From Roridomyces roridus (Eukaryota; Basidiomycota; Agaricomycetes; Agaricales; Mycenaceae): a stretch of 64,000 nucleotides of DNA. The position numbers and the translations under genes are program-made. The notes beneath the pieces are model-generated. The model saw nothing but the letters and a program-made list of their open reading frames with translations. It ran no database searches and was not told the DNA's origin. Shown here piece by piece: positions 34,751-45,910 of this stretch. The stretch lies in the NCBI GenBank assembly GCA_029378245.1, contig JARKIF010000066.1, forward strand, positions 124,001 to 188,000, in the 5' to 3' direction. Each line of letters starts with the position of its first letter. Positions within the stretch are counted from its first letter, which is position 1.

Positions 34751-35881
34751 ATGCGGTTCTCACCTACCATCGTGGCCACGCTCATCGCTCTCTTCTCTTT
34801 CTCCTCCGGAGCTCTCGCCACAGAGACCAAGGATGCGGCTGCCCCTGCAGCGGATACCTCGACGACCGACCCCTCGCCCTCTGAAGACTTCCGCGGCGGA
34901 GGATTCGGAGGCGGTCGCGGAAGGGTTAGTGTTTGAACTCTCCCAGACCGTGAACAATTACTCACAGTGTTCAATCCAGGACTGCAGTCCATGCGAGTTC
35001 CGCGAGTCATTGCTCCGGGGCCGCAGATTCAGAGAGCCTTTCTGTCCCAGTCGCCGCACCCTTGTCGGGCAGCTCTGCTGCATCCTCGAGGAAACCGGCG
35101 GCGGCATTGGGATTCGTAGTGCCAATCCTGAACCTGAGCCCAGTCAGGATAAGAGCCAGGGAGACAGCCAGGACGACGGGAGCGACAACCACTTCATTGG
35201 TGGCGGATATGGTGGCTTCGGTGGTCGTGGTGGATTCGGAGGATATGGTGGTCGCGGTCGCGGTGGGTTTGGTGGTCGTGGCGGCTACGGTGGATTTGGT
35301 GGCCGCGGTGGCCGTGGTGGCTTTGGTGGATATGGAGGACGCGGCGGCTTTGGTGGATACCGGCGTAGCGACCTCGCAACTCGTAGTGCCGAACCCAGCC
35401 CAGATGACAGCCAGGGTGGAAACGGAGGACAGCCAGCAAGACAACCACTTCATCGGTGGTGGTTATGGAGGATTCGGCGGCGGATTTGGTGGGTTTGGTG
35501 GCCGTGGTGGGTTCGGTGGGTTTGGAGGCCGCGGTGGCTACGGTGGATTTGGTGGCCGAGGTGGCTTTGGTGGATACGGAGGACGCGGCGGCTTCGGCGG
35601 ATACCGGCGCAGCGACCTCGCAACTCGGAGTGCCGAACCCAGCCCAGATGACACCCAGGGTGCGAGCGGTGACAGCCAGGATGGCACCGACAACCACTTC
35701 ATCGGTGGTGGTTACGGAGGATTCGGTGGTGGATTTGGTGGATTTGGTGGCCGTGGTGGCTTTGGTGGATTTGGTGGCCGTGGTGGCTACGGCGGCTTTG
35801 GTGGCCGTGGTGGCTTTGGTGGTTACGGCGGGCTCGGTGGGCTTCGGCGGTGGCTTCGGTGGTGGCTTCGGCGGCTACTAG
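34751..35881 (+). pseudogene. Secreted Gly/Arg-rich repeat protein GRRP1, two frameshifts
   Basis: Exon 1 (34751-34924, 58 codons) encodes a signal peptide (MRFSPTIVATLIALFSFSSG..A), an Ala/Thr/Ser/Pro linker and GGGFGGGRGR. A 55-bp intron (34925-34979) is followed by exon 2, with the Cys cluster DCSPCEFRESLLRGRRF, FCPSRRTLVGQLCC and then YGG/FGG/RGG arrays. Modules are joined by a spacer GGYRRSDLATRSAEPSPDD.. ending DNHFIGGG. Compared with GRRP2 the frame shifts by one base near 35428 (an extra G in GGAGGACAG) and again near 35835-35841 (G-rich). The final YGG/GFGG run and the TAG at 35879-35881 are in the third frame. Either a pseudogene or uncorrected indels in a GC-rich repeat. Function unknown. 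Confidence 0.75.
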
Positions 35882-36547
35882 AGGTTCTCGGCTGAAATAT
35901 ATTGTACTAATCCGTACCCTCCCCGTGTAATATTTGCCCTGTATTGTACTTATATGACTGGTTTGTGAATGGTGTATGAAACGTTTCGCTGACGGAAACT
36001 AGTACTACACCAAGTAGAACTGCGAGCTTGGCAGCGAGTCGCTCTAAGTTTGCCTGAGATTTGAGAGCCAGATTCCTTTGAGAGCAGCAGCCTGGATCTT
36101 CGCCCGCAGTAGTATGTCCTTGTCTGTCTCCGACTGGACTCGGTCTGATGGAAACTGGGACTGACCAAGCAGAGCTGCGAGATACACATGGAACCAGTCC
36201 AAGATCGGAGTCACGTTCGCTTAGAAAGCTCGTTCTTTCAAGGGCAACTGCGCAGAATATCCTCCTGCAGCACCGAGTCATTTGAAGAAACCGACCAGTC
36301 CTCCAGAAAGCGCGTGGTCTCTGAGCGCAGCCTTCAGAGGACGCCTGCGGCACAGCGCTTGGGACGCGTCTAGTTCGGAGATCGGGTAAGGCTCAATGAC
36401 CAAGTCAAATCTTGAGCTTGACGAAGAGAACATAGCAACAGAGCAAGCCTCCCAGAGCATGATGGTGGAAGGAAAGAGAGTGCTGCGACGGATCAATTCC
36501 AAATGTCCGATCAGTCACGGCCAAGTCACGGCTCTTCTCTCGCCACC
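35882..36547. other. Spacer between duplicated units 1 and 2
   Basis: The first 250 bp repeat downstream of GRRP2: CGCTGACGGAAACT at 35989-36000 and 41091-41105, GCGAGCTTGGCAGC, and GATTTGAGAGCCA. This shows that the duplicated unit extends past the GRRP gene. No gene is seen; the remainder leads into the start of F-box gene C. Confidence 0.6.
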
Positions 36548-38939
36548 ATGGGACGCGCCATGCCAGACGAGATAATTCACCAAATCCTCTCTCCAGCGCT
36601 CTCCGGTATCGGACGAAACGTTCTCTGCTCGCATCCCTCCCTGGCGGTCTGACCGACGTCTCGATACCAGCTCCGCGATCCTCCTCGTATGCAGAGCGTG
36701 GCTTCGCGTCGCGAGCCCTTTACTATACGAGACCGTGATCCTTCGGAGTAGAGGCCAAGCGCAGGCTCTTTCTGTTGCTTTGCGCTACAATCCGGACCTC
36801 GCTAGGTTCATCAAGAAGCTCCGCCTCGAAAGTGGATACGGGAGCACCATGCACAAGATCTTGCAAACGACGAACAACCTCACCGATATCTTCATACCCC
36901 TCAAATTCGACAAGAAAGACAACGCGTGTGGCCTGTGCCGTGGCCTACCGTTGATCGACCCTGTCCGCGTCATCATAACCTACGACTCATTCGACGCAAC
37001 CCCTCCCAAACCAGTTCGCACTCTTGTCGGAGCGCTGGTGAAACATATTCCCAAGTGGAAGAATTTGGTGCGTTCTTTGGCGGGCTCGCCCTTTCCGGTG
37101 CGCTGAATCTTTGTCTGCTTCAGGCGACCTTTGAGATGCCCCACGATTGGACGCATGGCGAAGCCGCCCACAACGAGACCTTCTCTTGGCCCCTCAAAGA
37201 AGCGGAGCATCTCCGGATCCTCGTTCTATCATCTCATGCGCGAAATTTGCTTCGGGACGGCATCATACCGAAGTATATCTCAACAATCGCGCAAAATGGC
37301 TCTCTGCAGGAGATTCGGCCTAAGACGCCTTCTCGCAAGGTGTTGAAGGACGAATTCCACGAGACGGTGCAGGGAAACACTAGACTCCAGGAACTTGTCG
37401 ATCCGAAGTGCGTCCTCTCTCCTGTCTGATGCCCTCCACTCACGCCTGTTGTTCAGTCTCTTTGGTCCGAAGACATCGTTCGTGTATCCTCCACAACTCG
37501 CTGCCAACCCAACAATTACCGACGCCATTTGGGATCGTGTTCTTTACTATCATTTCTGTGAACCCACGCGGTTCCGTGATCTCGACGACGACGATTGGGA
37601 CGAGTCAGACTACGAATCTGATAACGATGAAATGATAATGCCGCCGGAATGGTCGCCTCTCCGAGTTTGTAAACAATTCCTAGTCAGCCTCATTCCATTC
37701 TCCCTGCCGATCGCAGTCGCTCATGCATAGTAGCGGCTCGGGACCCCGCACTTTTACAACAAGGTCGACCTTCGGACTTCCGAGTCTATGCGACTGTTCA
37801 CCGAGCACCTCCTACTTCAACCTTCTCTTGGCTCCCACGTTCGTACTCTCTATCTCGGGAGCCACGACGAGCAAACCATCAATGACCTTCAAAACGTCTT
37901 CTCCAAAGTGTCTCACTTGACAGTGCTGTCCTCCGCAAACATCGTTATTCTTCCTTGGTATATATTCGATCAAATGAGCCTTCGATATGGCGCTCACCTT
38001 GAGACATTTCACCGAATAACGATTACTCAATGCCCTCACCGGGTGGACCCCATCATCTTCCATCGACTGTCGGAAATGCAGAATTTCACTTGGGAATCGG
38101 ACACAGAGTTTCATACGACGGTCACCTTCGCTGGGAGCAACGCGCTCAACAAGCTGAAAAGATTGATTGTCTCGCGGGCTCATCCCTCATTCTTTATCAT
38201 TCTGTCACAAATGCAGTACGTGCCCAAGCATAATTTGAATGTTCTCCATCTCACACAGGTTCTTGTACCAGGCTCCCCCTGCTCAGTACTGTCACTCTCT
38301 ACACCGGGGAAGTCGATGCTCGTGTGTTCTTCGAAAGGCACGGCGAGAAGATCTCGGACTTGGTTGTGGGGGGCCCGGCCTTCACTGTCGACATCTTCAA
38401 CCTCTGTCCGAATGTGAAATGTCTAACCATGCGCACTGCCTCGAAGGACGATGTGGTACGCCGACAGCCCTCTTACACGCACGCGGAAGTCAATCATTTT
38501 GTATAGAGTGTCGTCGAAGGGGTTCTCACGCAATGCGATAAACACCGTTTCCTGGAGCGCATCGTAATTTATCCGAAAGAGTGCGTTCGGTTCTGAAAAT
38601 ACTTACACTTCCCTGACTTCTTTCCGAAGCCTCGACGCAAAGCATTCTGAACTGGTCGCCGAACTCGTCGAAGTCTTTCTTGCCAAATTAGGACTGCACA
38701 GCATTTCCCGCCCTGCGAGAAATTCAACAACTCCTTTTCGTTTGGCTGCGTTCCGGGTGAGCCTATGCATGAAAAAGGTGTGCTTTGAGCTGATCTTTTT
38801 GGTGTGCTACAGCCCTCTATTGGCGGATTCTCCGTGGGTGAAGTTGGCTGAAAAATTCCGTGCGCAAAACATTCATCTCGTTGATATGTATGGAAGTCGG
38901 TTGCGTCCGAGGCGAGCGTTTGTTCCGGGGAGTGGCTAG
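36548..38939 (+). pseudogene. Double F-box-like protein gene C, frameshift in the F-box exon
   Basis: Paralogue of B in unit 2. The start at 36548 (GCCACCATGG) gives MGRAMPDEIIHQILSPALS. The frame then breaks near 36603-36608, because VSDETFSARIPP and AILLVCRAWLRVASPLLYE lie in another frame. Exons follow B: to 37067, 37124-37407, 37457-37682 (YPPQLAANPTITDAIWDRV and LRVCKQF), 37734-38215 (RLGTPHFYNK to FFIILSQM), 38272-38455 (VFFERHGEKISDLVVG) and 38507 onward (LERIVIYPKE). The C-terminus is PWVKLAEKFRAQNIHLVD. Introns are 49-56 bp with good borders. A single frameshift in an otherwise coherent gene suggests a very recent lesion or an error. Expected role, if intact: SCF substrate adaptor. 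Confidence 0.72.
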
Positions 38940-39770
38940 GGATGCGGTTTATGTTCGTCGAGACCATAATTATGTAACTGGAAATAATTATTTGGCCGCC
39001 TCGCAGTAAGGTCCCTCAAACACGCCGATATGACGCACCGGCCATCACAGGCCGTTACCTCGGAACTGATTGCACGCTTCATTCATCACGTGGCATGAAG
39101 CCGGATGATAATGATTCGTGAATGTATGTTTATTTGAATAATTCGCGACGCAATGGGACGCGCCCGAGGTCCCCGAACCAACCGCTCGAATTAGATTCGA
39201 CATGACAAAGACAACGCATCCGAGACCAGTCGACGAGGCAATTCCGGCAGTCAATGATAGCTCACTGGCGCGGCATCTTTAGACTTTGTTCTCCTTAACC
39301 TCTTCATTTGGCCAGTTGCAAAGCTTGTTCGTCTGAATCTGGACTTGAAACGTGATACCAGTCTCCGTACGCGCGTGCGCGGAATGAGTTCAACCCGTTT
39401 GATATCCATCCAATAACTTGAACATGTTGTACGTCGAGCTGGTTGCATCCTTCTCTTCACCATCCCCGGAATGATTGATTTTTGACTTGCCGGATTGGAA
39501 AAGTCAGTCGTGGACTTGGAAGAAGTACCAGGACCACATACCTGTTACTCCAGGAAGAAGGCACGTATAATAGAGTCTCAATTAAGGATCAGGGTTCGAC
39601 AATTATACCGTGGCGTGTTCGAGATTGCAATTACAATTGAGAGAGCCATCGAATTGCTTCATGCGCGCGCGCCAAGGGTTTACTCTAGCCAACAGACAAG
39701 TTCAATATCTGAAATTCGCCGTAGATGGACACACCTAGCCGCCATTTATCTGGAATTGCCCTCGAAGAGG

Positions 39771-39777
39771 TATAAAA
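39771..39777 (+). promoter_or_regulatory. TATA box of GRRP2
   Basis: TATAAAA preceded by TTATCTGGAATTGCCCTCG and AAGAGG, 83 bp upstream of the ATG. The spacing is identical to GRRP1 and GRRP3, supporting a real core promoter. Confidence 0.78.
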
Positions 39778-39859
39778 GCCGGGCTGAGGCTCCTCAGTTC
39801 TTCAGCAAATCTTGCTCTTCTCTCCAGTTCCACACAAGCCACTCATCTCTAGTCCAACC

Positions 39860-40994
39860 ATGCGGTTCTCACCTACCGTCGTGGCTACCCTGATCACGCT
39901 CTTGTCCTTCTCCTCCGGGGTCTTCGCCACAGAGACCAAGGATGCGGCTGCCCCTGCAGCGGATACCTCAACGACCGACTCCTCGCCCTCTGAAGACTTC
40001 CGCGGCGGGGGATTCGGCGGCGGTCGCGGGAGGGTTAGTGGTCGTGTTGAAAACTAAGAACAACCACTGACCTTTTTCAATCCAGGACTGCAGTCCTTGC
40101 GAGTTCCGCGAGTCATTGCTCCGGGGCCGCAGATTCAGACAGCCCTTCTGTCCCAGTCGCCGCACCCTCGTGGGGCAGCTCTGCTGCATCCTCGAGGAGA
40201 CCGGCGGCGGCATTGGTATTCGTAGTCCTGAGCCTGAACCTGCTCCCAGTCAGGATAAGAGCCAGGGTGGAAGGGGAGACAGTCAAGACGACGGGAGCGA
40301 CAACCACTTCATCGGTGGCGGATATGGCGGCTTCGGTGGTCGTGGTGGATTCGGAGGATATGGTGGGCGCGGCCGCGGCGGCTTTGGTGGGTTTGGTGGC
40401 CGTGGTGGCTACGGTGGGTTTGGTGGCCGTGGTGGCCGTGGTGGCCGAGGTGGCCGAGGTGGATACGGAGGACGCGGTGGCTTTGGTGGATACCGGCGCA
40501 GCGACCTTGCAACTCGCAGTGACGAGCCCAGCCCCGAAGACAGCCAGGGTGCAAGCGGAGACAGCCAGGATGGCACCGACAACCACTTCATCGGTGGGGG
40601 TTACGGAGGATTCGGCGGCGGATTTGGTGGATTTGGTGGGTTTGGAGGCCGTGGTGGCTACGGCGGCTTTGGTGGCCGTGGTGGCCGTGGTGGCTTTGGT
40701 GGTTACGGAGGACGCGGCGGCTTCGGCGGATACAGGCGCAGCGACCTCGCAATTCGTAGTGCCGAACCCAGCCCAGATGATACCCAGGGTGCGAGCGGTG
40801 ACAGCCAGCAAGACAACCACTTCATCGGTGGTGGTTACGGAGGATTCGGCGGCGGATTTGGTGGATTCGACGGTGGCTTTGGTGGGTTCGACGGCGGCTT
40901 TGGTGGGTTCGGCGGTGGGTTCGGCGGTGGGTTCGGCGGTGGCTTTGACGGTGGCTTCGACGGTGGCTTCGGCGGAGGCTTCGGCGGCTACTAG
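39860..40994 (+). CDS. Secreted Gly/Arg-rich repeat protein GRRP2 (intact)
   Basis: Two exons, 39860-40033 and 40086-40994, with a 52-bp phase-0 intron; 360 residues. Residues 1-23 form a signal peptide ending FSSGVFA. An Ala/Ser/Thr-rich acidic linker and GGGFGGGRGR precede a five-Cys block (DCSPCEF, FCPSRRTL, QLCC). Three modules follow. Each starts DNHFIGGGYGGFGG, runs through FGG/YGG/RGG repeats, and the first two close with GGYRRSDLA.RS, an acidic Ser/Pro spacer (EPSPEDSQGASGDSQDGTD). The last array changes to GGFDGGFGG and ends GGFGGY. The YRR-SDLA junctions (40491, 40731) are dibasic and could be Kex2 sites. Composition suggests a cell-wall, adhesive or matrix protein. I do not recognise a named family. 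Confidence 0.85.
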
Positions 40995-41776
40995 AAGAAG
41001 ATCCCAGCTGAAATATCCTGTACTAATCCCTATCTTGCCCCTGTATTAGTTGTCATGTTATTGTATGTGAATTGTATATACTTGAACGCTTCGCTGACGG
41101 AAACTGGGACTCACAACTTGAAAGTAGAAGTGCGAGCTTGGCAGCTAGTCGTTCTAGGTTTGCTGAGATTTGAGAGCCATATGCGCATATTCTTTCAAGA
41201 GCAGCTGCATAGATCCTCATCCGCGGAGTGTCCTTGTCCCTCTACTAATGCGCGCGGAACCACCCGTTGAAGAGTCGAGATTCTCGAGCAAAGCACAGCG
41301 TTCGGTGACTTCGGTCAACAGGCTCAGGCTCGGCCAGTTAGGAGATGAGCCTGTGGGAGCATGCGAGCTGGGGAGATTGGAGAAGACTTTCGCAGATCAC
41401 AGGTGGCAAATGGCAGGTGGTGGCAGAAGGCAACCAAGGTACTTGAGTACTTATTTATGTAAGTATGAACTTTGCATATGAACTGTAGTAAGGCAACTAA
41501 GTATTCAACCTCAACATCCCGCGCAGACCCGGAGCTTCGTCGACCTCACCACCGATCTCCTCGTATCAAGTTCACTCCTCAATCATCAACGGCCTCGGGG
41601 TTAGAACAGCCGTTGAAGAGTTTACCACAATTTGTTGCTGTGTTTCTGTCTGCTTACAGTCGACTCGGATATTTACTTACTTACTTACTGTGTTCCCGCT
41701 GCCATTTTACACAAATTGCAAATACATACGACTCAAATCCCGAACAGAAACGTCGGAACACAACAACCACTCGCGT
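40995..41776. other. Spacer downstream of unit 2
   Basis: 41085-41240 repeats the DNA after GRRP1 (35985-36130), marking the right edge of the tandem duplication. The rest up to P1 has no convincing gene, although ACTTACTTACTTACT microsatellite units occur at 41672-41688. Confidence 0.55.
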
Positions 41777-43394
41777 TTAGCTGTTACTGTACGCAGGAGG
41801 AGAAGGATTGACAAAAACGGCTCGCAGCAAGCTCCGTAGCCTCTCTTCTACCTCCCGATCGACGCTCAAAACGCCCGGGGCCGAGTCCACAGTCGGAGGA
41901 GGGACCTGGGGAAGGCTCGATGTCGAAGACGTCGATTGCTGCTGCTGGGAATTCGATGGTGGGTTGAGTTTCTCGGAGCGCGAGGCCGGCATCGATACAT
42001 TCGCGTGCGATAGGAGGAATGGCTCGATGGTGTCGGGGGTAGGCTGCCTCCGGAGCGCCTGCCAGCCGGCACCCATGGGTAATCTCGACGTTGAAAGCCG
42101 CCACCGGCGACGCAGGAGAATGAAAGCCAACGCGGTAAGAAGGGCGAGGGCGCTCAGACCGCCTATCACCGCGCCGATGACCACGTCACGGTGCGCGCTG
42201 TCGGATTTGTGCGGCGCACTGCTGCTGAAAAATGTGAGAGAAGAAGAGGTGAAAGAAAACGGCGTGCCTAACCTAATGCTTCCGGGTCTGAGCATGGAGC
42301 TACGTTAACAGCTTTAGCACGAGAAGGGAGTGCACTTACGCCGCGGTTCTTCCCGTCCCAGAATCGCTAACATCAGGGAAACTAGGAAACCAACGTTCAT
42401 ACATTGCCCTGAACATGGGCATATCAGACCTACGACGTCATGCTTGCAGCAGGAGTTTGTTCGGAGCTCGTTGACCTGACCAGGTATGTTCGAAAGCAAG
42501 TAAGTGAAAACCGGTAGACGCACGACGCGGCAATTCCGATATCAGTAGACACGCCAGAAAGCGAGGTTCTGAAAGCAAGATAAACCAGCATGCCAGAAGG
42601 ATGCAGATGGGTATCTGACCTTCCAATTGCACTCCTGGACAACTTCAATGTTGCATTTTCTCGCAAAAAAAAGGCAAGACTCACGATTTCGTGCTCACCT
42701 CGCCGTCGGGTGTGCCAACATTGGGAACTGGCAGTGCAGAGCTAAAGGGTAATTCAGTAAGAAGCGGCAGAAATGGTCATTAGACCGCACGATTTTGCAG
42801 CGGAGGCCGACGATACCTGGACCGCATCGTCCTCTCCGACCGTGACTTGCGCATAGTCAAACAACGCCGCCTGCGCTGTGTCCGAGGTACCTTGAATGAC
42901 CCATTCCACGGCGTGTGTTACGCTCGAGTCGAGATCCGTGGCAGAGAAGAACAGGGAGTTGTACACGTATTCCGTGCCTGCGTACGTGTGGAAGCGCAGT
43001 ATCGACGGGCTATCCATCTGGAACAGTATACTGGACCCAGCGGCGGTACCTCCATTAGGGCTGGGGAAGTCGATTCCGTATATGTATACGGCCGACCCTT
43101 GATCAGTTGATTAGTAGGTTAGAGGCGTAGTGCTTGGAGCGCACCTTGGAATGTGAAAGTTCCCGAGACCAAGGATCCGTCGTGCCAGGTATGGTTATAC
43201 GCCAGGGCCGGATTGGGGTGGACAACGCAACCAGAGCAGGATGAGGTGGGTGATAAGGCATTCCAGTCGCCCGTGAAGGTCCAGTAGGCACTGTCCGTGT
43301 CGTCGATGGTCAGATTGGCAAGACTGCCGTGCGCATTTCTGCTTGAAAAGAACAAAAGAAGGTGGAGCAAAGGAAGGACCCAGTTGAGTCGCAT
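41777..43394 (-). CDS. P1: type I membrane protein with ectodomain, TM and PPxY tail
   Basis: Member of the five-gene P family. The start at 43394 (MRLNWVLPLLHLLLFF) gives a signal peptide. Exon 1 (43394-43145) has the family signature LTIDDTDSAYWTFTGDWNAL and WHDGSLVSGTFTFQ. After a 47-bp intron, exon 2 (43097-42817) has SAVYIYGIDFPSP, YVYNSLFFSATDLDSSVTH and DYAQVTVGEDD. Small exons lie between 42741 and about 42300 and are not fully resolved. The last exon (about 42224-41777) has the TM segment VVIGAVIGGLSALALLTAL followed by RRRW, TIEPFLLSH, and a tail EERLRSLLRAVF..PPAYSNS. PPAY is a PY motif of the kind bound by Rsp5/Nedd4 WW domains. It is divergently arranged with P2. Function unknown. 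Confidence 0.75.
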
Positions 43395-44230
43395 GGGGGA
43401 AGGACTGTACCCGCAGCGATGGTGTTGCAGCAACAGATAAAGGCGGCTATCTTGGGTGCCTCGGGGCGATGCGAGCATGGTGATTAGCGTTCATCGTTGA
43501 GGCTGACAAGACACGCATTGACATAACAGCGGCAGCAGCTACTTGCATCTTTTCACGAACAGGGCGGGGAGGGACTTGAGATGATGGGGGAGAGGAAGAA
43601 TTGCCATCAGGCCTTGATCCGATCCGGCCTTTCTATCTTGGCCCACGCCACGTGGCACTGTCTCCGGAATCCGCATCACTTGAAAAAAAAAAGGCACTCT
43701 TAGCAAAGTCTTAGGCAACAATCGAGAAGCAGAGCTCTACGCCCCAGCCATTGGCACCACGTACGATGGACTTGCACACCCCGCCGTCACCCTGACCCTG
43801 AGGCTTGAGCTTCATCTGGAGACTGGAATCGGGATGCAGCTTCCCGTTCAACCTTCAGATTCCACGTCTTCGGTCAGCACTGCGCCAGTCCACTGCTGGA
43901 GTCTCCGGAGTCCCGACGCAACCCAGGTTGGCGCACCTACTAGGATCGCCGTTAAGCTGAACGCTGCTGGAGTCGCTTTTCGGGCTCTTTCGCAGTAAGA
44001 GGAGGTGGGTCCTTTATGGGTATTCTCTTTCGATGCCATGGAACTTTCCATCACCGACAGATCCCTCCTCCAAGTGTGGACGTGTGGGAGGGAGGGTCCC
44101 TGACTTCATCATGAGGCGTGCTGGCCTCAGGTTTGGATCAGTCCGTCAATCTTTCTTTTTTCAGTCCAACACCATCTCCATGCTTTCCTAGTCAACACTG
44201 CCAGTCACTCTCTAGTTAAATTGCTGGTCC
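43395..44230. other. Divergent intergenic region P1/P2
   Basis: An 836-bp space between the two start codons, likely holding both promoters. A poly-A run (43682-43691) and short minus-strand frames occur, but no convincing gene. Confidence 0.4.
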
Positions 44231-45206
44231 ATGGTCCAGGGGTACAATGTGCTCCCAATGATGCCCCTCACCTCCTTCACTCTCTTTTCTATCCTCAGCC
44301 TTGGCAATGCCCGCGCCACTCTGATTAATCTGACCATCGATGACACCAATAGTTCTCATTGGACTTTCATAGGGCCGGATTGGAATGCGGTCACACCCGA
44401 AGCGCCCTGCACCAAATGTGCGCTCACACCCAATCCCGCACTCGTCTATAACACCACCTGGCATGACGGCACCCTTCTCTCTGGAATTTTCACATTCGAA
44501 GGTATGGACTCGGAGTCCAATTGAAATTTCGGGCGACACTGATTCTTTTTCGAGGTTCTGCGGTGTACATCTATGGGATTGACCCGCCCACAAAATGGGC
44601 AACCAATATCTCATTCGAGATGAACAGCATCACGAGCTCCCACTTCCGGGACGGGGGATCCCAATACATCTACGATTCCCTGTTCTTCTCAGTTAGCAAC
44701 CTCGACTCCAACGGACCGCACATTGTGAGTTGGGTGATTGACCAATACCCTTCGGGTTTATCGGGCGGGCTGTTCGATTATGCATATATTACCGTGGAGC
44801 ATGAGGACTCTCAATCGGATTCTCAGGCTGCTAGCTCAAGCAGCAGCTCGACGAGCAGCACCCATCAAACAGCCTTCCCGTCCAGGTTCCTTTGTTCTAT
44901 CAGAATTATCTTCGACGATACTCATCAAACGACCGTCAGTCGCTCCGGGTCCCCAACACCACGGAACGCCCACTTGGCGTCGCCGCCATCATTGGTGTCA
45001 CCACGGCGATTGGTGGATTGGTGGTTCTCTTCATCTTCTTGATGGCCTTGATCTTCCTCTGCCTCCGACGCACGTGGGTGCTCGAATTCTTCGAGCCAGA
45101 TGGTCACCGTGCGCGTCCTGGACCAATCGAACCGTACCGTATTCAGCTGCATCCGAACGCAGAGAAACTGTGGTCGACCTCTTCAGCCCACCGTCCCGGC
45201 GGTTGA
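44231..45206 (+). CDS. P2: P-family membrane protein with a degenerated tail
   Basis: Start at 44231, hydrophobic signal peptide, then LTIDDTNSSHWTFIGPDWNA and CTKCALTPNPALVYNTTWHD. A 53-bp intron (44502-44554) lies at the family's conserved site, just before GSAVYIYGIDPPTKWATNIS. YIYDSLFFSVSNLDS and DYAYITVEHED follow, then a Ser-rich stalk. A further intron or frame change occurs near 44885-44940. The TM segment is VAAIIGVTTAIGGLVVLFIF, followed by RRTW and GPIEPYRIQL. The frame stops at 45206, before the conserved EERLRNLERF..PPAYS tail. Only a decayed trace of that tail (RLMQSGWLPKLDSFAE) remains at about 45280-45330. So the PY motif is lost. Confidence 0.65.
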
Positions 45207-45910
45207 TCCGAACTCGGAGGAGCAAAGTCATCAGATGCAGGGCTCTGAACGAGTCGGAAGCACTTCGGCGAGCGCAGCCGGCTGATGCAGAGCGGCTGGC
45301 TCCCGAAATTGGACAGTTTTGCTGAAATCAAGATGAAATGCAGATTTGATGTCTTTATTCCCACGATTCAGGATGCTACGAAATCGGTTCAATAACCGTC
45401 TGACCACGGTGCGCCCTCGAGCCACGCATGCATAGGGTATCGAATATGCTATGAATCCAGTGGATACGCTGTACAGCAGTGTACAGCTGTCGGCGCTGTA
45501 GTACTCATACAGCTTTGCTGTCAGAATTCCCATGGGTGATTGTTGGTGAGAACCTGCGCTGCACTTACAGGAGTTCCGGCATCAGGTTCAGAGCCTCGTC
45601 ATTCTGATTCACTGCCGCCATGCCAAAAACTGGTGCAGTGAGCTACAAATGCTTACTCGGCCCAGAGGAAATCGTTCATCCACATTAACGGAGAAGTTCC
45701 CATGCCATACTTCTGGGGTTTGCTCAATTTTCTGCTACATATACTCGCAGGGTTCACGTTTCACGTTCGAAGGAACGATATCAAGTCTTCTCTGATGTGC
45801 CTTTACATTTCTATCACCACACTGAATAGCCATCAGCTTCCCGCTCGACTCTGCCATCGGCAGTATTCTCCTTTAAGCCGGACTTCACAGCTGGGACGAT
45901 CGTCCCACAC
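45207..45910. other. Intergenic region P2/P3
   Basis: Holds the decayed P2 tail in its first 120 bp and otherwise no recognisable gene. The P3 promoter should lie at its right end. Confidence 0.4.

Larger units (their letters stand above)
31441..36130 (+). repeat. Duplicated unit 1 (F-box B + GRRP1)
   Basis: Same gene order, orientation, intergenic conserved blocks and 3' flank as unit 2 at 36548-41240. Similarity runs from the shared GCCACCATGG start context to the AGAGCCA-containing 3' flank. Confidence 0.85.
36548..41240 (+). repeat. Duplicated unit 2 (F-box C + GRRP2)
   Basis: Tandem partner of unit 1 and closest relative of most of unit 3. The 39200-40900 part is nearly identical to 61600-63060 in inverted orientation. 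Confidence 0.85.

Noticed and set aside
35007..35697. Thr/Ala/Val-rich and His-rich open frames antisense to or out of frame with GRRP1, with equivalents at GRRP2 (40113-40820) and GRRP3 (61744-62217)
   Set aside because: They are shadows of GGN-codon repeats. Signal peptide, intron and Cys block exist only in the GRRP frame.
41808..42308. 166-codon plus-strand frame
   Set aside because: Antisense to the TM and tail exon of P1, which carries the family signatures.
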